A stretch of 64,000 bases of DNA from Oliverpabstia intestinalis (GCF_009696065.1 NZ_VUMS01000017.1:1-64000); one strand, 5' to 3'. Shown: positions 36,143 to 46,184, counted from the stretch's first letter. Notes: a model not told the origin generated them from the letters alone. Numbers and translations are program-made.

Positions 36143-36966
36143 GACTTTCCCTTACGAAATTTCTGTGGAGAAGTTCCGTAGAGTTTTCGAAAAGTCCGGA
36201 GAAAGATCTTATAATTGGTAAGACCGTGTTTTTCCATCAGTGAAGTGATGGTATCGTCACAGGCAGAGAGATCTTTAGCCAGGTGAATGGTGCGGACATC
36301 GTTCAGATATTCCAGGAAGGTCTGACCAGTGTATTTTTTAAAAAGCCTGCAAAAGTATTCCCTTGAGACTGCGAGCAGGGAGGCTGCGGTATCCAGTGTC
36401 AGATTTTCCTGATAATGTTCCCGGATCCATTGCATGACACGGGTAATCCGCAGTCGGTCACGATCACTGTCGGCTGTGACAGTGGAAGCAGTAGTGGTGC
36501 AGTGATCCCGACAGAGAATATATAAAAATTCATATAATCTTGCGGTGAACAGCAGCTCATAATGGTGCGGCTGCTCCTGAAAAATAGTTTCCATGGCATG
36601 AAGAGCAGAAAAGAGCTGCGCGTTCTGCTTACTTTTTGTGTAAGAAATCAACGTATCAAATCGTAACTGATCAAAGTCCGGCAGATAAGAGCGAAGCTGT
36701 CTGGCAGAGATCTGGAGAATCAGATAGTGACAGCCCGGTGTTCTGGTCATGTGAAGATCTCCGGAGTTGATGATCATGAGATCGCCTGTATGAAGTTCAT
36801 ATTCCACGGCCTGTACAATAGCAGAAAGAACACCATCTTTAATGTAGAGAATTTCCACATATTCATGCCAGTGTGCCGGGAAGACTCCGGCGGGAGAGAG
36901 TACCGGCTCAAAGCGCACCTGAAGATGACCGGTTTCCCGAATCGTTTCATAATATTGCAATTCCAT
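36139..36966 (-). CDS. AraC-family transcriptional regulator
   Basis: 275 residues. Cupin sensing domain at the N terminus (FPAHWHEYVEILYIKDGVL, NSGDLHMTR) and two C-terminal helix-turn-helix motifs (LDTAASLLAVSREYFCRLFK, ITSLMEKHGLTNYKIFLRTF). Divergent from the GH3 beta-glucosidase at 37253 with 286 AT-rich bases between, so it is the likely regulator of that gene, responding to a sugar. ATG preceded by ACAGGAGG. Its stop codon TAG is formed by the terminal CTAG of the element at 35977-36142, so its C terminus probably changed when the element arrived. Confidence 0.92.
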   Translation of the reverse strand: MELQYYETIRETGHLQVRFEPVLSPAGVFPAHWHEYVEILYIKDGVLSAIVQAVEYELHTGDLMIINSGDLHMTRTPGCHYLILQISARQLRSYLPDFDQLRFDTLISYTKSKQNAQLFSALHAMETIFQEQPHHYELLFTARLYEFLYILCRDHCTTTASTVTADSDRDRLRITRVMQWIREHYQENLTLDTAASLLAVSREYFCRLFKKYTGQTFLEYLNDVRTIHLAKDLSACDDTITSLMEKHGLTNYKIFLRTFRKLYGTSPQKFRKGKS

Positions 36967-37252
36967 AAAACCTCCTGTTAAGAAAAGGGAACTTTTCGAA
37001 AGAGAAAGAAAAGTCCCGAAAAATGTAATAAGTGAATATATAATTCGAAAATATCAAATAAGAAACAAAACTTTGAAAAAATCATATCAAAAAATATGAA
37101 AAATATCAATATCGACCTAAAATAAGATAAAAAGATACTAGTATATTTACAGAAAATAAGCGATAATAACATCAGAAGTCTGTGTCACAGAACATGGAGA
37201 TTGTGACGGAAACAAGATAGAGTAACGCAGGAAATTGGGAGGTAAGTAACAG

Positions 37253-39841
37253 ATGAAAGTAAAAGCTAGAACATTCAGCGGAACAACATCCAACGAGGTA
37301 ACACAGCGTGAGATCGCTAACCGTGCCCTTGCAAGAAAAGCGGCAGCAGAAGGATTTGTCCTTCTGAAAAATGAGGGACATTTTCTTCCGGCTCCAAAAG
37401 GTGGAAAGATTGCACTGTATGGTGCGGGGGCAGTCAAAACCATCAAGGGAGGTACCGGTTCGGGTGATGTAAATGAGCGTGATTATGTGACCATCGCACA
37501 GGGAATGAAAAATGCCGGATACGAAGTAACTACAGAGGGCTGGCTGGATTCTTATGTGAAGATCTATGATCAGGCAAGAGAAGACTGGAAAGCAGAGATC
37601 CTGAAAAAGGCAGAAAAGCTGGAGAATCCAAATGCGTTCTTTGAGGCCTATTCTTCCACTCCGTTCTTCATGCCGTGTGGAGAAAAAATCGATGTGGATG
37701 CAGCAAAAGCGGACGGTGCAGATACTGCTGTATTTGTGATGGCACGTATCGCAGGAGAAAATAAAGACCGTTTTGATAAAGAAGGAGATTATTTTATCTC
37801 CGAAGAAGAAAGAGTATTGCTGGCACAGGTATGTGAGAGCTATTCAGATGTGGTGCTGGTGATCAATACAGGCGGTCTTATGGATCTCGCGTTTGCCGAT
37901 ACATTTGACAATATCCGTTCCATCGTACAGTATGTACAGGCCGGACAGGAAGGCGGCAATGCATTTGCCGATGTGTTTACCGGAGCGGTGACCCCGTCCG
38001 GAAAGATGACAGATACCTGGGCGAAAACATACAATGATTATCCGGGTGCCGAAGTATACAGCTACAAGAGTGGCGATCTGACGAAAGAACGATATGAGGA
38101 AGGAATCTTTGTGGGATATCGTTACTTTGATACCTTCCTGGTACCGGTTCGTTATGGCTTTGGTTATGGTATGTCTTATACCGATTTTGTGATCACAGCA
38201 GGAAAAGTAAGTGTCAGTAATCCGGGAACCATGGATCCGAAGGTTTCTGTGGAAGTTACTGTGAAAAATACCGGTGATACTTATGCAGGAAAAGAGGTTG
38301 TACAGATCTACGTATCCTGCCCGCAGGGAGAACTGGTGAAAGAATTCCGCAGACTGGCAGGATTTGGCAAGACAAAACTGCTGGCACCGGGAGAAGAACA
38401 GCAGATGACCATTACGTTCCCGCTGTACCAGCTGGCATCATACAGTGAGGACCAGGCAGCATGGATTCTGGAACCGAGCAAATACGGTATCTGGGTTGGT
38501 AATGAGTTAAATACTTCCGTACTCAGTGGTGCATTAGAACTGGATCAGGAAGCAGTGATGGTACAGTGTGAAAATATCTGTCCGTTAAAAGAAGAGTTAA
38601 AAGAGATCATGCCATTTGCTAAAAAGGTACAGGCGAGAGAACTGGCATGGCATGAGGAACTGAAAGCAAAAGGAATCGTGCCGGTTGCAGTGAAAGCAGC
38701 AGACATTCCGACAGAAAAAGTGGATTATCAGAAGATTCCGGAAGTGCTGCCGGGAAGAGCCGGAGAGATTGTTGAACAGATGTCCGAGGAACAGTTGGTG
38801 CAGATGGCTACCGGAGACCCTGGAAAAGATCAGGGTAATGCGCTTGGTTCAGCAGGTATCTCCGTACCGGGTTCTGCTGCAGAGACACCTCTGGTGGCAG
38901 CAGAAGAACCATGGAATGTGGCAAGTATCGCACTGGCTGACGGACCTGCAGGCCTGCGTCTGAAAAAAGAATATCAGGTAGAGAACGGCCGTATCGTTCC
39001 GACCGATTTCCTGTCTGCGCTGGAGGGCGGATTCTTCGCAGCATCAAAAGAGAAGAGAGGAACTTCTTATTATCAGTACTGTACCGCGATTCCGGTAGGA
39101 ACTCTTCTGGCACAGACCTGGAATCTGGATCTTGTTCGTGAACTCGGTGAAATGATCGGCCACGAGATGGAACTGTTCGGTATCACCCTCTGGCTGGCAC
39201 CGGGTATGAACATTCACAGAAATCCGCTGTGCGGAAGAAACTTTGAATATTATTCCGAAGATCCGCTGCTGGCCGGTATGATGGCTGCCTCCATGACACT
39301 TGGTGTACAGAAAGTACCGGGATGCGGAACAACGATCAAACATTATGCATGCAACAACCAGGAAGACAACCGTATGGGTTCGGATTCTATCCTGTCCGAG
39401 AGAACCCTCCGTGAGATCTATCTGAAAGGATTTGAGATTGCAATCAAGGATGCACAGCCAATGTCCATCATGACATCCTACAACCTGATCAACGGCGTAC
39501 ATGCTGCGAACTGTTACGATACCTGTACGAAAGCAGCAAGAGACGAGTGGGGATTTGCCGGAGCGATTATGACCGACTGGACAACCACTAACGTACAGAT
39601 CCAGGGCGAGTGTACCGCAGCAGGCTGTATGAGAGCCGGCAATGACATGGTTATGCCGGGAATGGAAGAAGATCATGAAAACATCCGCAAAGAGCTGAAG
39701 GAAGGTACACTGGATATCCGTGAACTGAAGAGATGTATCTACAATACCGTAAATATCATCCTGCAGTCCAACCAGTATGAGGAGGCCGTAAGCTATGAAA
39801 ATCAGTTTGACGGACTGGGCGAATGGTTGACAGTAAAATAA
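37253..39841 (+). CDS. GH3 beta-glucosidase with permuted domain order
   Basis: 862 residues, no signal peptide, so cytoplasmic. The order is reversed from typical GH3: the alpha/beta sandwich domain comes first (NRALARKAAAEGFVLLKNEG near residue 24), then a fibronectin-III-like domain (about 325-420, VTVKNTGDTYAGKEVVQIYV), then the TIM-barrel (about 540-850) with LADGPAGLR, the IKHYACNNQEDNR block and the nucleophile Asp775 in IMTDW. This permutation is known from Ruminococcus albus and Butyrivibrio enzymes. Start ATG follows GGGAGGTAAG. The upstream interval to the divergent AraC gene is AT-rich and shows no gene. Substrate (cellobiose or aryl beta-glucosides) is inferred. Confidence 0.93.
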   Translation: MKVKARTFSGTTSNEVTQREIANRALARKAAAEGFVLLKNEGHFLPAPKGGKIALYGAGAVKTIKGGTGSGDVNERDYVTIAQGMKNAGYEVTTEGWLDSYVKIYDQAREDWKAEILKKAEKLENPNAFFEAYSSTPFFMPCGEKIDVDAAKADGADTAVFVMARIAGENKDRFDKEGDYFISEEERVLLAQVCESYSDVVLVINTGGLMDLAFADTFDNIRSIVQYVQAGQEGGNAFADVFTGAVTPSGKMTDTWAKTYNDYPGAEVYSYKSGDLTKERYEEGIFVGYRYFDTFLVPVRYGFGYGMSYTDFVITAGKVSVSNPGTMDPKVSVEVTVKNTGDTYAGKEVVQIYVSCPQGELVKEFRRLAGFGKTKLLAPGEEQQMTITFPLYQLASYSEDQAAWILEPSKYGIWVGNELNTSVLSGALELDQEAVMVQCENICPLKEELKEIMPFAKKVQARELAWHEELKAKGIVPVAVKAADIPTEKVDYQKIPEVLPGRAGEIVEQMSEEQLVQMATGDPGKDQGNALGSAGISVPGSAAETPLVAAEEPWNVASIALADGPAGLRLKKEYQVENGRIVPTDFLSALEGGFFAASKEKRGTSYYQYCTAIPVGTLLAQTWNLDLVRELGEMIGHEMELFGITLWLAPGMNIHRNPLCGRNFEYYSEDPLLAGMMAASMTLGVQKVPGCGTTIKHYACNNQEDNRMGSDSILSERTLREIYLKGFEIAIKDAQPMSIMTSYNLINGVHAANCYDTCTKAARDEWGFAGAIMTDWTTTNVQIQGECTAAGCMRAGNDMVMPGMEEDHENIRKELKEGTLDIRELKRCIYNTVNIILQSNQYEEAVSYENQFDGLGEWLTVK

Positions 39842-39881
39842 ATATGGAATAAGATCACGGGTGGTAATCTGTGATGTGATG

Positions 39882-39919
39882 AAAGTTCGCCGGAGGCAGT
39901 AGGTTCCGGCGGACTTTTT
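39882..39919 (+). terminator. Terminator of the GH3 gene
   Basis: AAAGTTCGCCGGA and TCCGGCGGACTTTTT pair around a short loop. Confidence 0.88.
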
Positions 39920-39970
39920 GCGTCCTGTAGGGCAATCCTTGTTTTCGCAGTAGCCACAGGTAAGGACGTT

Positions 39971-39998
39971 ATGATATAATGAGCGTTAGCGAGCGGGA
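39971..39998 (+). repeat. Direct repeat copy 1 with extended -10 promoter motif
   Basis: ATGATATAATGAGCGTTAGC then GAGCGGGA. It contains TGATATAAT, an extended -10 (TGnTATAAT). A copy with 25 of 28 bases identical lies at 40082-40109, 111 bases away. Between them are small hairpins GCTGCGAAAGCAGC and GCACCGCAGGTGC. The whole 39920-40132 interval otherwise holds no gene. Confidence 0.55.
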
Positions 39999-40081
39999 AC
40001 AAACGAAGTATGTTCATCGGGAGCGGCGAATGGCGATCATGATAGCTGCGAAAGCAGCGTCAAGCACCGCAGGTGCGAATC

Positions 40082-40109
40082 ATGATATAATGAGTGTTAG
40101 CGAGTGGGA
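40082..40109 (+). repeat. Direct repeat copy 2 with extended -10 promoter motif, upstream of the alarmone synthetase
   Basis: ATGATATAATGAGTGTTAGC then GAGTGGGA, carrying TGATATAAT at 40083-40091. Its position about 40 bases ahead of the start codon makes it the likely promoter of the next gene. Confidence 0.55.
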
Positions 40110-40132
40110 GTTATATACGGAGGAAACTGGAT

Positions 40133-40906
40133 ATGATGAGAAATAAAGAAGTACTGAATGAAATAAGAAAGCAGAGCTGGACTCTGATCGAAGAAAAACG
40201 TGATAAATTTGTCAAGCAGAGCCTGCTTTCAGATGAATTCATCGATATGATGCAGAGAAACCGGAAACCGTTTGATCTTTTGATGTCCTATTATCAGTGT
40301 GCGATCATGGAGATCGAGACAAAATTTAAGGTGTTAAACGAAGAGTATTCTCTGGAATACGATAAAAATCCGATCGAAGGGATTAAAAGCAGAATCAAAT
40401 CCTACGACAGTCTGTTAAAGAAGATCCGTAGAAAAGATATTCCGATGACACTGGAATCCATTGAGAAAAATATCACAGATATCGCCGGTGTGCGGGTCAT
40501 CTGTTCCTTCCCGGCCGATATTTATGAAGTGGCAGACAGCTTTTTGCGACAGGATGATATTACGCTATTAGAGCGCAAAGACTATATCCAGAATCCGAAA
40601 CCAAGCGGCTACCGAAGTCTCCATCTGATTGTACAGGTTCCCATTTTCCTGCAGGATGAGAAAAAACCGGTGACGGTGGAAGTGCAGTTCCGTACGATCG
40701 CGATGGACTTCTGGGCTAGTCTGGAACATAAGATGCGTTATAAAAAGAACATTCCAGCTGAGCAGATGAAGTACTTACAGGACGAACTGTACGACTGTGC
40801 AGAACAGAGTGCGGCACTGGATAAACGAATGCAGAGTATCCGTAATCTGATCGCGGAGAACAAAGAAGAGGAAGAAACGAAGGGATTTTTCCTTCCACTC
40901 TTTTAA
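40133..40906 (+). CDS. Small alarmone synthetase (RelA/SpoT synthetase domain only)
   Basis: 257 residues consisting of a single (p)ppGpp synthetase domain with flanking helices; no HD hydrolase, TGS or ACT domain. Motifs: IAGVRVICSFPADIYEV, KPSGYRSLHLIVQVP and VEVQFRTIAMDFWASLEHK. Such proteins (YjbM/YwaC-like) transfer pyrophosphate from ATP to GDP/GTP under envelope or other stress. ATG ATG follows GGAGG; the first of the two is used. The direct repeat just upstream probably holds its promoter. Confidence 0.92.
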   Translation: MMRNKEVLNEIRKQSWTLIEEKRDKFVKQSLLSDEFIDMMQRNRKPFDLLMSYYQCAIMEIETKFKVLNEEYSLEYDKNPIEGIKSRIKSYDSLLKKIRRKDIPMTLESIEKNITDIAGVRVICSFPADIYEVADSFLRQDDITLLERKDYIQNPKPSGYRSLHLIVQVPIFLQDEKKPVTVEVQFRTIAMDFWASLEHKMRYKKNIPAEQMKYLQDELYDCAEQSAALDKRMQSIRNLIAENKEEEETKGFFLPLF

Positions 40907-41036
40907 ATTTCCTGCAGCAGACCGGTGAAAAATCTGAAAAAAACGTGAACTTTATGAAAAGCGTGTGAAATTGCTGTCAGCCGGGAAAAATTATGGTAGA
41001 ATAAGTGTCAGTGAGTGAAAAGAAAGAGGGAATACT

Positions 41037-41726
41037 ATGCCATATTATTTTTATGATGCAACTTATATACTGGTACTGATCGGTGCGCTAATCAGTATGT
41101 TTGCTTCCTGGAATGTGCAGAACACGTTTCGGGCATACAGCAGAGTCTGGAACAGCAGAAACATCCTATCGCAGGATATTGCACAGATGATCCTTCACGA
41201 TGCCGGAATCTATGATGTGCGGATCGAGCGGATCCGCGGTGATCTGACCGATCATTATTCGCCGAATGAAAAGGTTCTTCGTCTGTCGGATTCGGTATAC
41301 GGATCAACCTCTGTAGCGGCGATCGGTGTGGCCGCCCATGAGTGTGGGCATGCGATCCAGCACCAGGAAGGATACGCACCGTTAAAGCTGCGTTCTTTTT
41401 CTGTACCGTTGGCCAATATCGGCTCCCGGCTTTCTTGGCCCATCATCGTACTGGGACTGATCCTGGGATGGTCCGGGTTACTGGAGATCGGTATTCTGTT
41501 ATTTGTATTTGTGGTAGCTTTTCAGCTGATCACACTTCCGGTGGAATTCGATGCCTCTCACCGGGCAATCCGGATTCTTGAAGGAAAACATCTTTTGGGC
41601 GATCAGGAATTACAGGGTGCGAAGAAAGTTCTGACAGCGGCAGCACTTACATATGTGGCAGCACTGGCATCGGCGATTTTGCAGCTGATTCGATTGATCT
41701 TGATTTCCAGACGGAATGATGACTGA
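41037..41726 (+). CDS. Zinc metallopeptidase, YugP family (PF04298)
   Basis: 229 residues. N-terminal membrane segment (residues 8-24), zinc motif HECGH at 101-105 in GVAAHECGHAIQHQEGYAPL, then two further membrane segments (about 125-165) and a hydrophobic tail (about 200-222). This is the neutral zinc metallopeptidase family typified by B. subtilis YugP, of unknown physiological substrate. ATG behind AGAGGGAA. Transcribed alone and followed by a strong hairpin terminator. Confidence 0.9.
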   Translation: MPYYFYDATYILVLIGALISMFASWNVQNTFRAYSRVWNSRNILSQDIAQMILHDAGIYDVRIERIRGDLTDHYSPNEKVLRLSDSVYGSTSVAAIGVAAHECGHAIQHQEGYAPLKLRSFSVPLANIGSRLSWPIIVLGLILGWSGLLEIGILLFVFVVAFQLITLPVEFDASHRAIRILEGKHLLGDQELQGAKKVLTAAALTYVAALASAILQLIRLILISRRNDD

Positions 41727-41775
41727 GAAAAAATGAAAAAAACAGGAAAAGAATAAAACGGAAATATGAAAACAG

Positions 41776-41838
41776 ATACGCCCGTTCAGACAGGCAGGTA
41801 ACAATGGAAACCTGGAATGTCTGAGCGGGCGTATTTGT
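41776..41838 (+). terminator. Terminator of the zinc peptidase gene
   Basis: ATACGCCCGTTCAGACA and TGTCTGAGCGGGCGTAT pair over 17 bp with one G-T pair, with a second inner CAGGT/ACCTG stem, then TTTGTTG. Confidence 0.85.
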
Positions 41839-41894
41839 TGTTCGTCGAAGTCTGTGAATGTAGAAAATAGCGAAGAGAATTTAAAAGAATATAT

Positions 41895-41965
41895 GTAACT
41901 ATTCAGTAGCCACTGTCCCGCGAGGTGTTTTGACATGAATATGTCAAAATCCCGAGACATACAAG
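41895..41965. repeat. GTAACTATTC-family repeat, truncated (left half)
   Basis: Matches the left half of the 8284-8422 element: GTAACTATTCAG, then CCCGCGAGGTGTTTTGACAT, then ATGTCAAAATCCCGAG and ACATACAAG. The central stem is TTTTGACAT/ATGTCAAAA here and TTTTGG/CCAAGA there, so paired bases have changed together. The right half is missing: sequence passes directly into a coding frame that lacks its own 5' end. Confidence 0.65.
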
Positions 41966-41966
41966 C

Positions 41967-43952
41967 CCCGACAGAAAAGAATTTGCCCGGGTTCAGTATG
42001 TACCATATGGCACACCGATCGGCGAGATAAAAGCTGTAGTAGAAAGACAGAACGATCGGGCAGGATATACTTTCGAAGGCTGGTATACAGACGGTAACCA
42101 TCAGAATCCTTTTGACGGTATCATGCCGGCAGTGGATGCGAACACAGAGGAACCGGATGCCTGGAACGATGGTTTTAAAATCTATGGAAAATGGACCCCG
42201 GTTCCGAGTGAGTACCGCGTGGAACATTACCAGCAGAATCCATTCGATCCGAGTTCGTATATCCTGGTGGAAGAAGAGACAAAGACAGCCCTGACGGATA
42301 CCGAGGTGACACCGGAAGTGAAATCTTATCCGGGATTCCAGTCTTCGGAAGCGCAGACCTTATGGGTGACCGGCTACGATGTGGCATGCATGCAGTACTA
42401 CTATGACAGAAACAGCTATTCGGTTACTTATGTGAAAAATAACGGGGAAGCCGATGAGACAGCAGATGTGATGTATGGAGCAGTTATTTCGGAGGTTCCG
42501 AAATACTCCGGACATGCATTTGCCGGCTGGTATGAAGACGCAGCCCTGACGGTTTCCTTTGAAGGAAAAACCATGCCGATGCATGCACTGACCCTGTATG
42601 CGAAGTGGGAGCCTGGAAAGAAGACCTATCAGGTGATCCATCAGTTACAGAGTGCAGACGGATCGGATACCTGGGAGACGGCAGAGACAGAAACCTTTAC
42701 CGGAACAGCCGGAGATTCGGTGGAACCGGAAGTAAAGGCGTATGATGGATTTACTGCACCGGAAAAACAGAGATGTACGCTGACTGTTTCCGATGATCCG
42801 GATACCATCACCTACCGCTACCGGCGTAATTCCTATCAGGTAACCATGGTGACAAATAACGGAGATCCGGCGACCGAAAAGACATACCTTTACGGAACCC
42901 GGGTGGAAGAGATGCCGGAACGGGCAGGCTATTCCTTCGACGGCTGGTATCAGGATGCAGGTCTTACGAAAGTATTTGACGGAACGGTTCCGGCCCAAAA
43001 CAGTACGATTTACGCAAAATGGGAACCGAGAGCAACGTATTACTGGGTAAAATACAGCCTGCAGAACGCAAACGATAACGGCTATACGGTTGCATCCATG
43101 GAATCTCTGTTAGGCAGGACCGAGGATGTGATTACACCGGAAGTACGCAAGTTCGAAGGATACATATCTCCGCAGCCACAGACCGGACAGATCCAAGGCG
43201 GAAAGGTACTGGTGATCGAGTATCTGTATGAACGTGAGGTACATACCTTACAGCTGGAAAATAATGACGGAACGGAACCAAAACAGCAGCAGATGAAACA
43301 GGGTGCAGCGATTCCGGCACCATCCATGCGGAAAGGTTATACTTTCATGGGCTGGTATACAGACAGCACATTACAGACCGTGTATACCGGAAATATGCCG
43401 AATGAAGATCTGACGCTGTATGCAAAATGGGAAGCAAATACAAGAACCTACACCGTAAAACATTATCTGCAGAAAGCAGAAGGAGACGGTTACCAATGGG
43501 TGGCAACACAAAACCCGAAGGGCAAGACGGATGAAACAGTAACACCACCGGTCAATACAACCTATGGTGACGAATATGAATTACCGGAACCGCAGACCGT
43601 AACCATTTCTGCGGAAAAGCAGACAGTGGTAACCTACTATTACAAACGAAAAGTACACAAACTGACCTTTGAACCGGAAAACGGAGAGAAGACACAGACT
43701 GTGGAAGGTCGTGTCGGTGCCACACTCAATGTGAAACAGCCGGTTCGAAAAGGATACACCTTCACAGGCTGGACACCGGAATTTCCGGAGAAGATCCCGA
43801 ATGAGGATGTAACCTATCAGGCACAGTGGAGGAAGAACAGCTATCTGGTGCAGTTTGTGAGTGAGGGAACGGTACTCAAGGAATATACACTTTCTTATGG
43901 GATGCGATCCCGGCTCAGGAGGAACCGACCAGAGAAGGATATACGTTCGTAA
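41967..43952 (+). pseudogene. Repeat-containing surface protein, 5'-truncated and frameshifted: N-terminal part
   Basis: The frame is open from 41934, within the adjoining repeat element, but has no start codon, ribosome site or signal peptide; the first ATG (42123) lies mid-repeat. It encodes tandem Listeria-Bacteroides type repeats (Flg_new/InlB B-repeat, PF09479): GYTFEGWYTDG, HAFAGWYEDA, GYSFDGWYQDA, GYTFMGWYTDS and GYTFTGWTPE, alternating with MucBP-like segments. Such proteins are secreted adhesins. At 43899-43901 one base is missing, so TATGGGATGCGA should read on as Tyr-Gly-Asp-Ala; the frame then ends at 43952. The rest continues in another frame. Both the missing 5' end and the frameshift argue for a dead gene. 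Confidence 0.8.
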
Positions 43953-45211
43953 GCTGGGATAAAAACGTACCGGATACCGTATCCGATGAAAATGTGAAAA
44001 ACGGAAAACTGGTCTTTAAGGCAGTATGGAAAGAAATAGCATATACCATCAGCTATAATCTGGCAGGAGGAAGCCTTCCGACCGGAAAGACCAATCCGAC
44101 AACATTTACCATCAACAGCAAACCGATGAATCTGGTACAGCCAAAACGGGAAGGCTATACGTTTGAAGGATGGTCAGGAACCGATATCAAAGAAAAAGAT
44201 ACACAGGTTACGGTTACCGCCCGCCCGTTGAAAGATAGAACCTATACGGCAAACTGGAAAGAAAATTCCTATACGATCGTTTTCAATGTAGAAGGTGAAG
44301 TAACAAGGGGAGAGATGAAAAATATCCCGCTTCGTTATACACAGGAAACCACGATACCGGAAAACGGATATGTGTGCGGAGGCTATAAGTTTGTCGGATG
44401 GAGAACCGGTGGAAAGAAAAGTGAGCAAAAAGTATATCAGCCGGGAGACAAAGTCAGCAGACTTTGTGCGACCAATAATGGAACGGTCAACCTGTACCCG
44501 ATCTGGGAACCGTGCGAATATACGATTACGTTTGACTATCAGACCGGTAATAAACGGGAGAAAGTAACATGCAAATATAAAGAAACATATACGCTCCCGA
44601 CCGTAAACAGACTCGGATGGACCTTCGAAGGCTGGAGCCGGTCCGCGGGTTCGACAAATGTGATCAGCTATGCACCGAATGTTAAAACGGCTGTATTTGA
44701 GGATGAAAAGGATCTTACTTTATATGCGGTATACAAACCGATAACTTCAGCTGTTTTTACGGGACAGACGGAACACAAATACTTTATCACGGATGAACAT
44801 GAACTGACTATGTTTACTTTCTTTATTCAGGCGGACAGAAAGGTTGTAACAACCGGTGATTATGGACTTCATCCATCCTGGTATAATTTGTATCTGCCGG
44901 ATATCTCCATGGATGCAGCACGCCTGTATCAGAAGATGAAGATAAAAGTCAGCTATAAGATTGATGAAGAAGATGGATGGGCAGATCTGAGATTAAGTTA
45001 TCAGTTACAGGATGGCACATATTATGACAACGCAGAAACGCGGGCAAATGATATTGGAAAATGTGATGGAGAAACGGTATCGCATACATTTGAAATTACC
45101 CGTAAAAATGGATTGGATTTAAATTATTTCATGTTGGTATTTGATGCACATGGAAACCACGCAGATGAATACTACATGAGCAATCTGAAAGTAGAAGTGA
45201 ATCTGGAATAA
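43901..45211 (+). pseudogene. Repeat-containing surface protein: C-terminal part after the frameshift
   Basis: Continues the preceding protein in the frame beginning DAIPAQEEPTREGYTFVSWD. Four further repeats follow (GYTFVSWDK, GYTFEGWSG, GYKFVGWRTG, GWTFEGWSRS), then a unique C-terminal domain of about 150 residues from roughly 44750 (FTGQTEHKYFITDEHELTMF onward, ending SNLKVEVNLE). No LPXTG or membrane anchor is present, so the intact protein would have been held by other means. An ATG at 43994 could allow internal translation, but no ribosome site precedes it. The downstream three genes may depend on the same transcript. Confidence 0.75.
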
Positions 45212-45230
45212 TGCGTAAGGGGGAAGAAGA

Positions 45231-45725
45231 TTGAATAACAACAGAAGAAAGATAGGAATCGGAATCGCCGTGTGCGCATGCATTCTGCTGATCGGAGCCG
45301 GTCTGTATCTTACGAGAAACAACAAACAGGAAACACAGGAATCCCCGGATTCGGCCTTTGTGCAGGATCTGAATCCTGACGCTTCCACGCAGGAGGCAAA
45401 GGAGAGTGATCCGCCGGAGGGCATCCGTATCCCGGGATATCCGTCGATCACCATTCCGGCAGATACGAAAGATGTAACGGTAAATTTGATGAATCCGGAA
45501 GGAAATCCGTGTTATTTTACCTTTACACTGGTACTGAAAGATACAGATGAGACGATCTATCAGTCCAAAATGGTAGAACCGGGAAAAGCGATCACACAGA
45601 TCACACTGTCCAAAGAACTGTCCGCCGGGGAATATCCTGCGATACTGAAGATCAGTACTGCGGCACTGGATGACGGTCGGGCGATGAACGGTGCCAATGT
45701 GGAAACCGTATTGAAAGTACAGTAA
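45231..45725 (+). CDS. Membrane-anchored secreted protein, function unknown
   Basis: 164 residues. Starts with TTG behind AAGGGGGAAG. A short basic N terminus (NNNRRK) and a hydrophobic segment (residues 9-27) form a signal anchor; an acidic/Gln-rich linker follows, then a compact domain of about 95 residues (from IRIPGYPSITIPADTKDVTV) that looks like a beta-sandwich. It lies 19 bases after the repeat-protein frame and 12 bases before the next secreted gene, so all are one operon. I do not recognise a family. Confidence 0.65.
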   Translation: MNNNRRKIGIGIAVCACILLIGAGLYLTRNNKQETQESPDSAFVQDLNPDASTQEAKESDPPEGIRIPGYPSITIPADTKDVTVNLMNPEGNPCYFTFTLVLKDTDETIYQSKMVEPGKAITQITLSKELSAGEYPAILKISTAALDDGRAMNGANVETVLKVQ

Positions 45726-45737
45726 GGGGGGAGAAAC

Positions 45738-46184
45738 ATGAAGAAAAAAAGAGCAGTTGCAGGAGGGTTACTGCTTGTCTTAGGGATCGCACAGAGCGTA
45801 TCAGCAGGAACCACGACCGTAACGTATCATGTGGATCCGTCCTATATGGTGCTGGTTCCGGCAAACACCACGATTCCATTTAACGAAGAATCGGTAAACT
45901 ACGGGAAAATCCGTATCGAAGAAGCACAGATCGAAGAAGGAAAATGCATCCAGGTGGAGCTGATCTCGGACAAGAAACTGAAAAATCAGAGTGGAAAAGA
46001 AGGGGAGATCCCCTATGAGATTCTGGCGGACACGACAGCATTTACAAAAGCCCGTTATACTACGGCAGGGGAAGAGACGGTGCTTGGTATCACGATCGAC
46101 AGAGAATCCTGGAAAAAGGCACCGTCAGGCTCCTATGCGGATACGGTTACTTTTCAGATATCCTATGTGGATGCGACAGATTAG
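45738..46184 (+). CDS. Secreted beta-rich protein, function unknown
   Basis: 148 residues with a clear signal peptide (KKKRAVAGGLLLVLGIAQSV, cleavage after SAG-type residues near 23). The mature part begins TTTVTYHVDPSYMVLVPANT and has alternating beta-type pattern throughout. The SYMVLVPA strand resembles the YMVTI strand of the next protein and the SITIPAD strand of the previous one, hinting at related subunits. ATG follows GGGGGGAG. Unknown family; camelysin- or WxL-like surface subunits are a loose analogy only. Confidence 0.65.
   Translation: MKKKRAVAGGLLLVLGIAQSVSAGTTTVTYHVDPSYMVLVPANTTIPFNEESVNYGKIRIEEAQIEEGKCIQVELISDKKLKNQSGKEGEIPYEILADTTAFTKARYTTAGEETVLGITIDRESWKKAPSGSYADTVTFQISYVDATD

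Noticed and set aside
43890-43910. Frameshift in the repeat adhesin considered as programmed ribosomal frameshifting
   Set aside because: The local sequence is TCTTATGGGATGCGA with no slippery heptamer or evident stimulatory structure, and the gene already lacks its 5' end.
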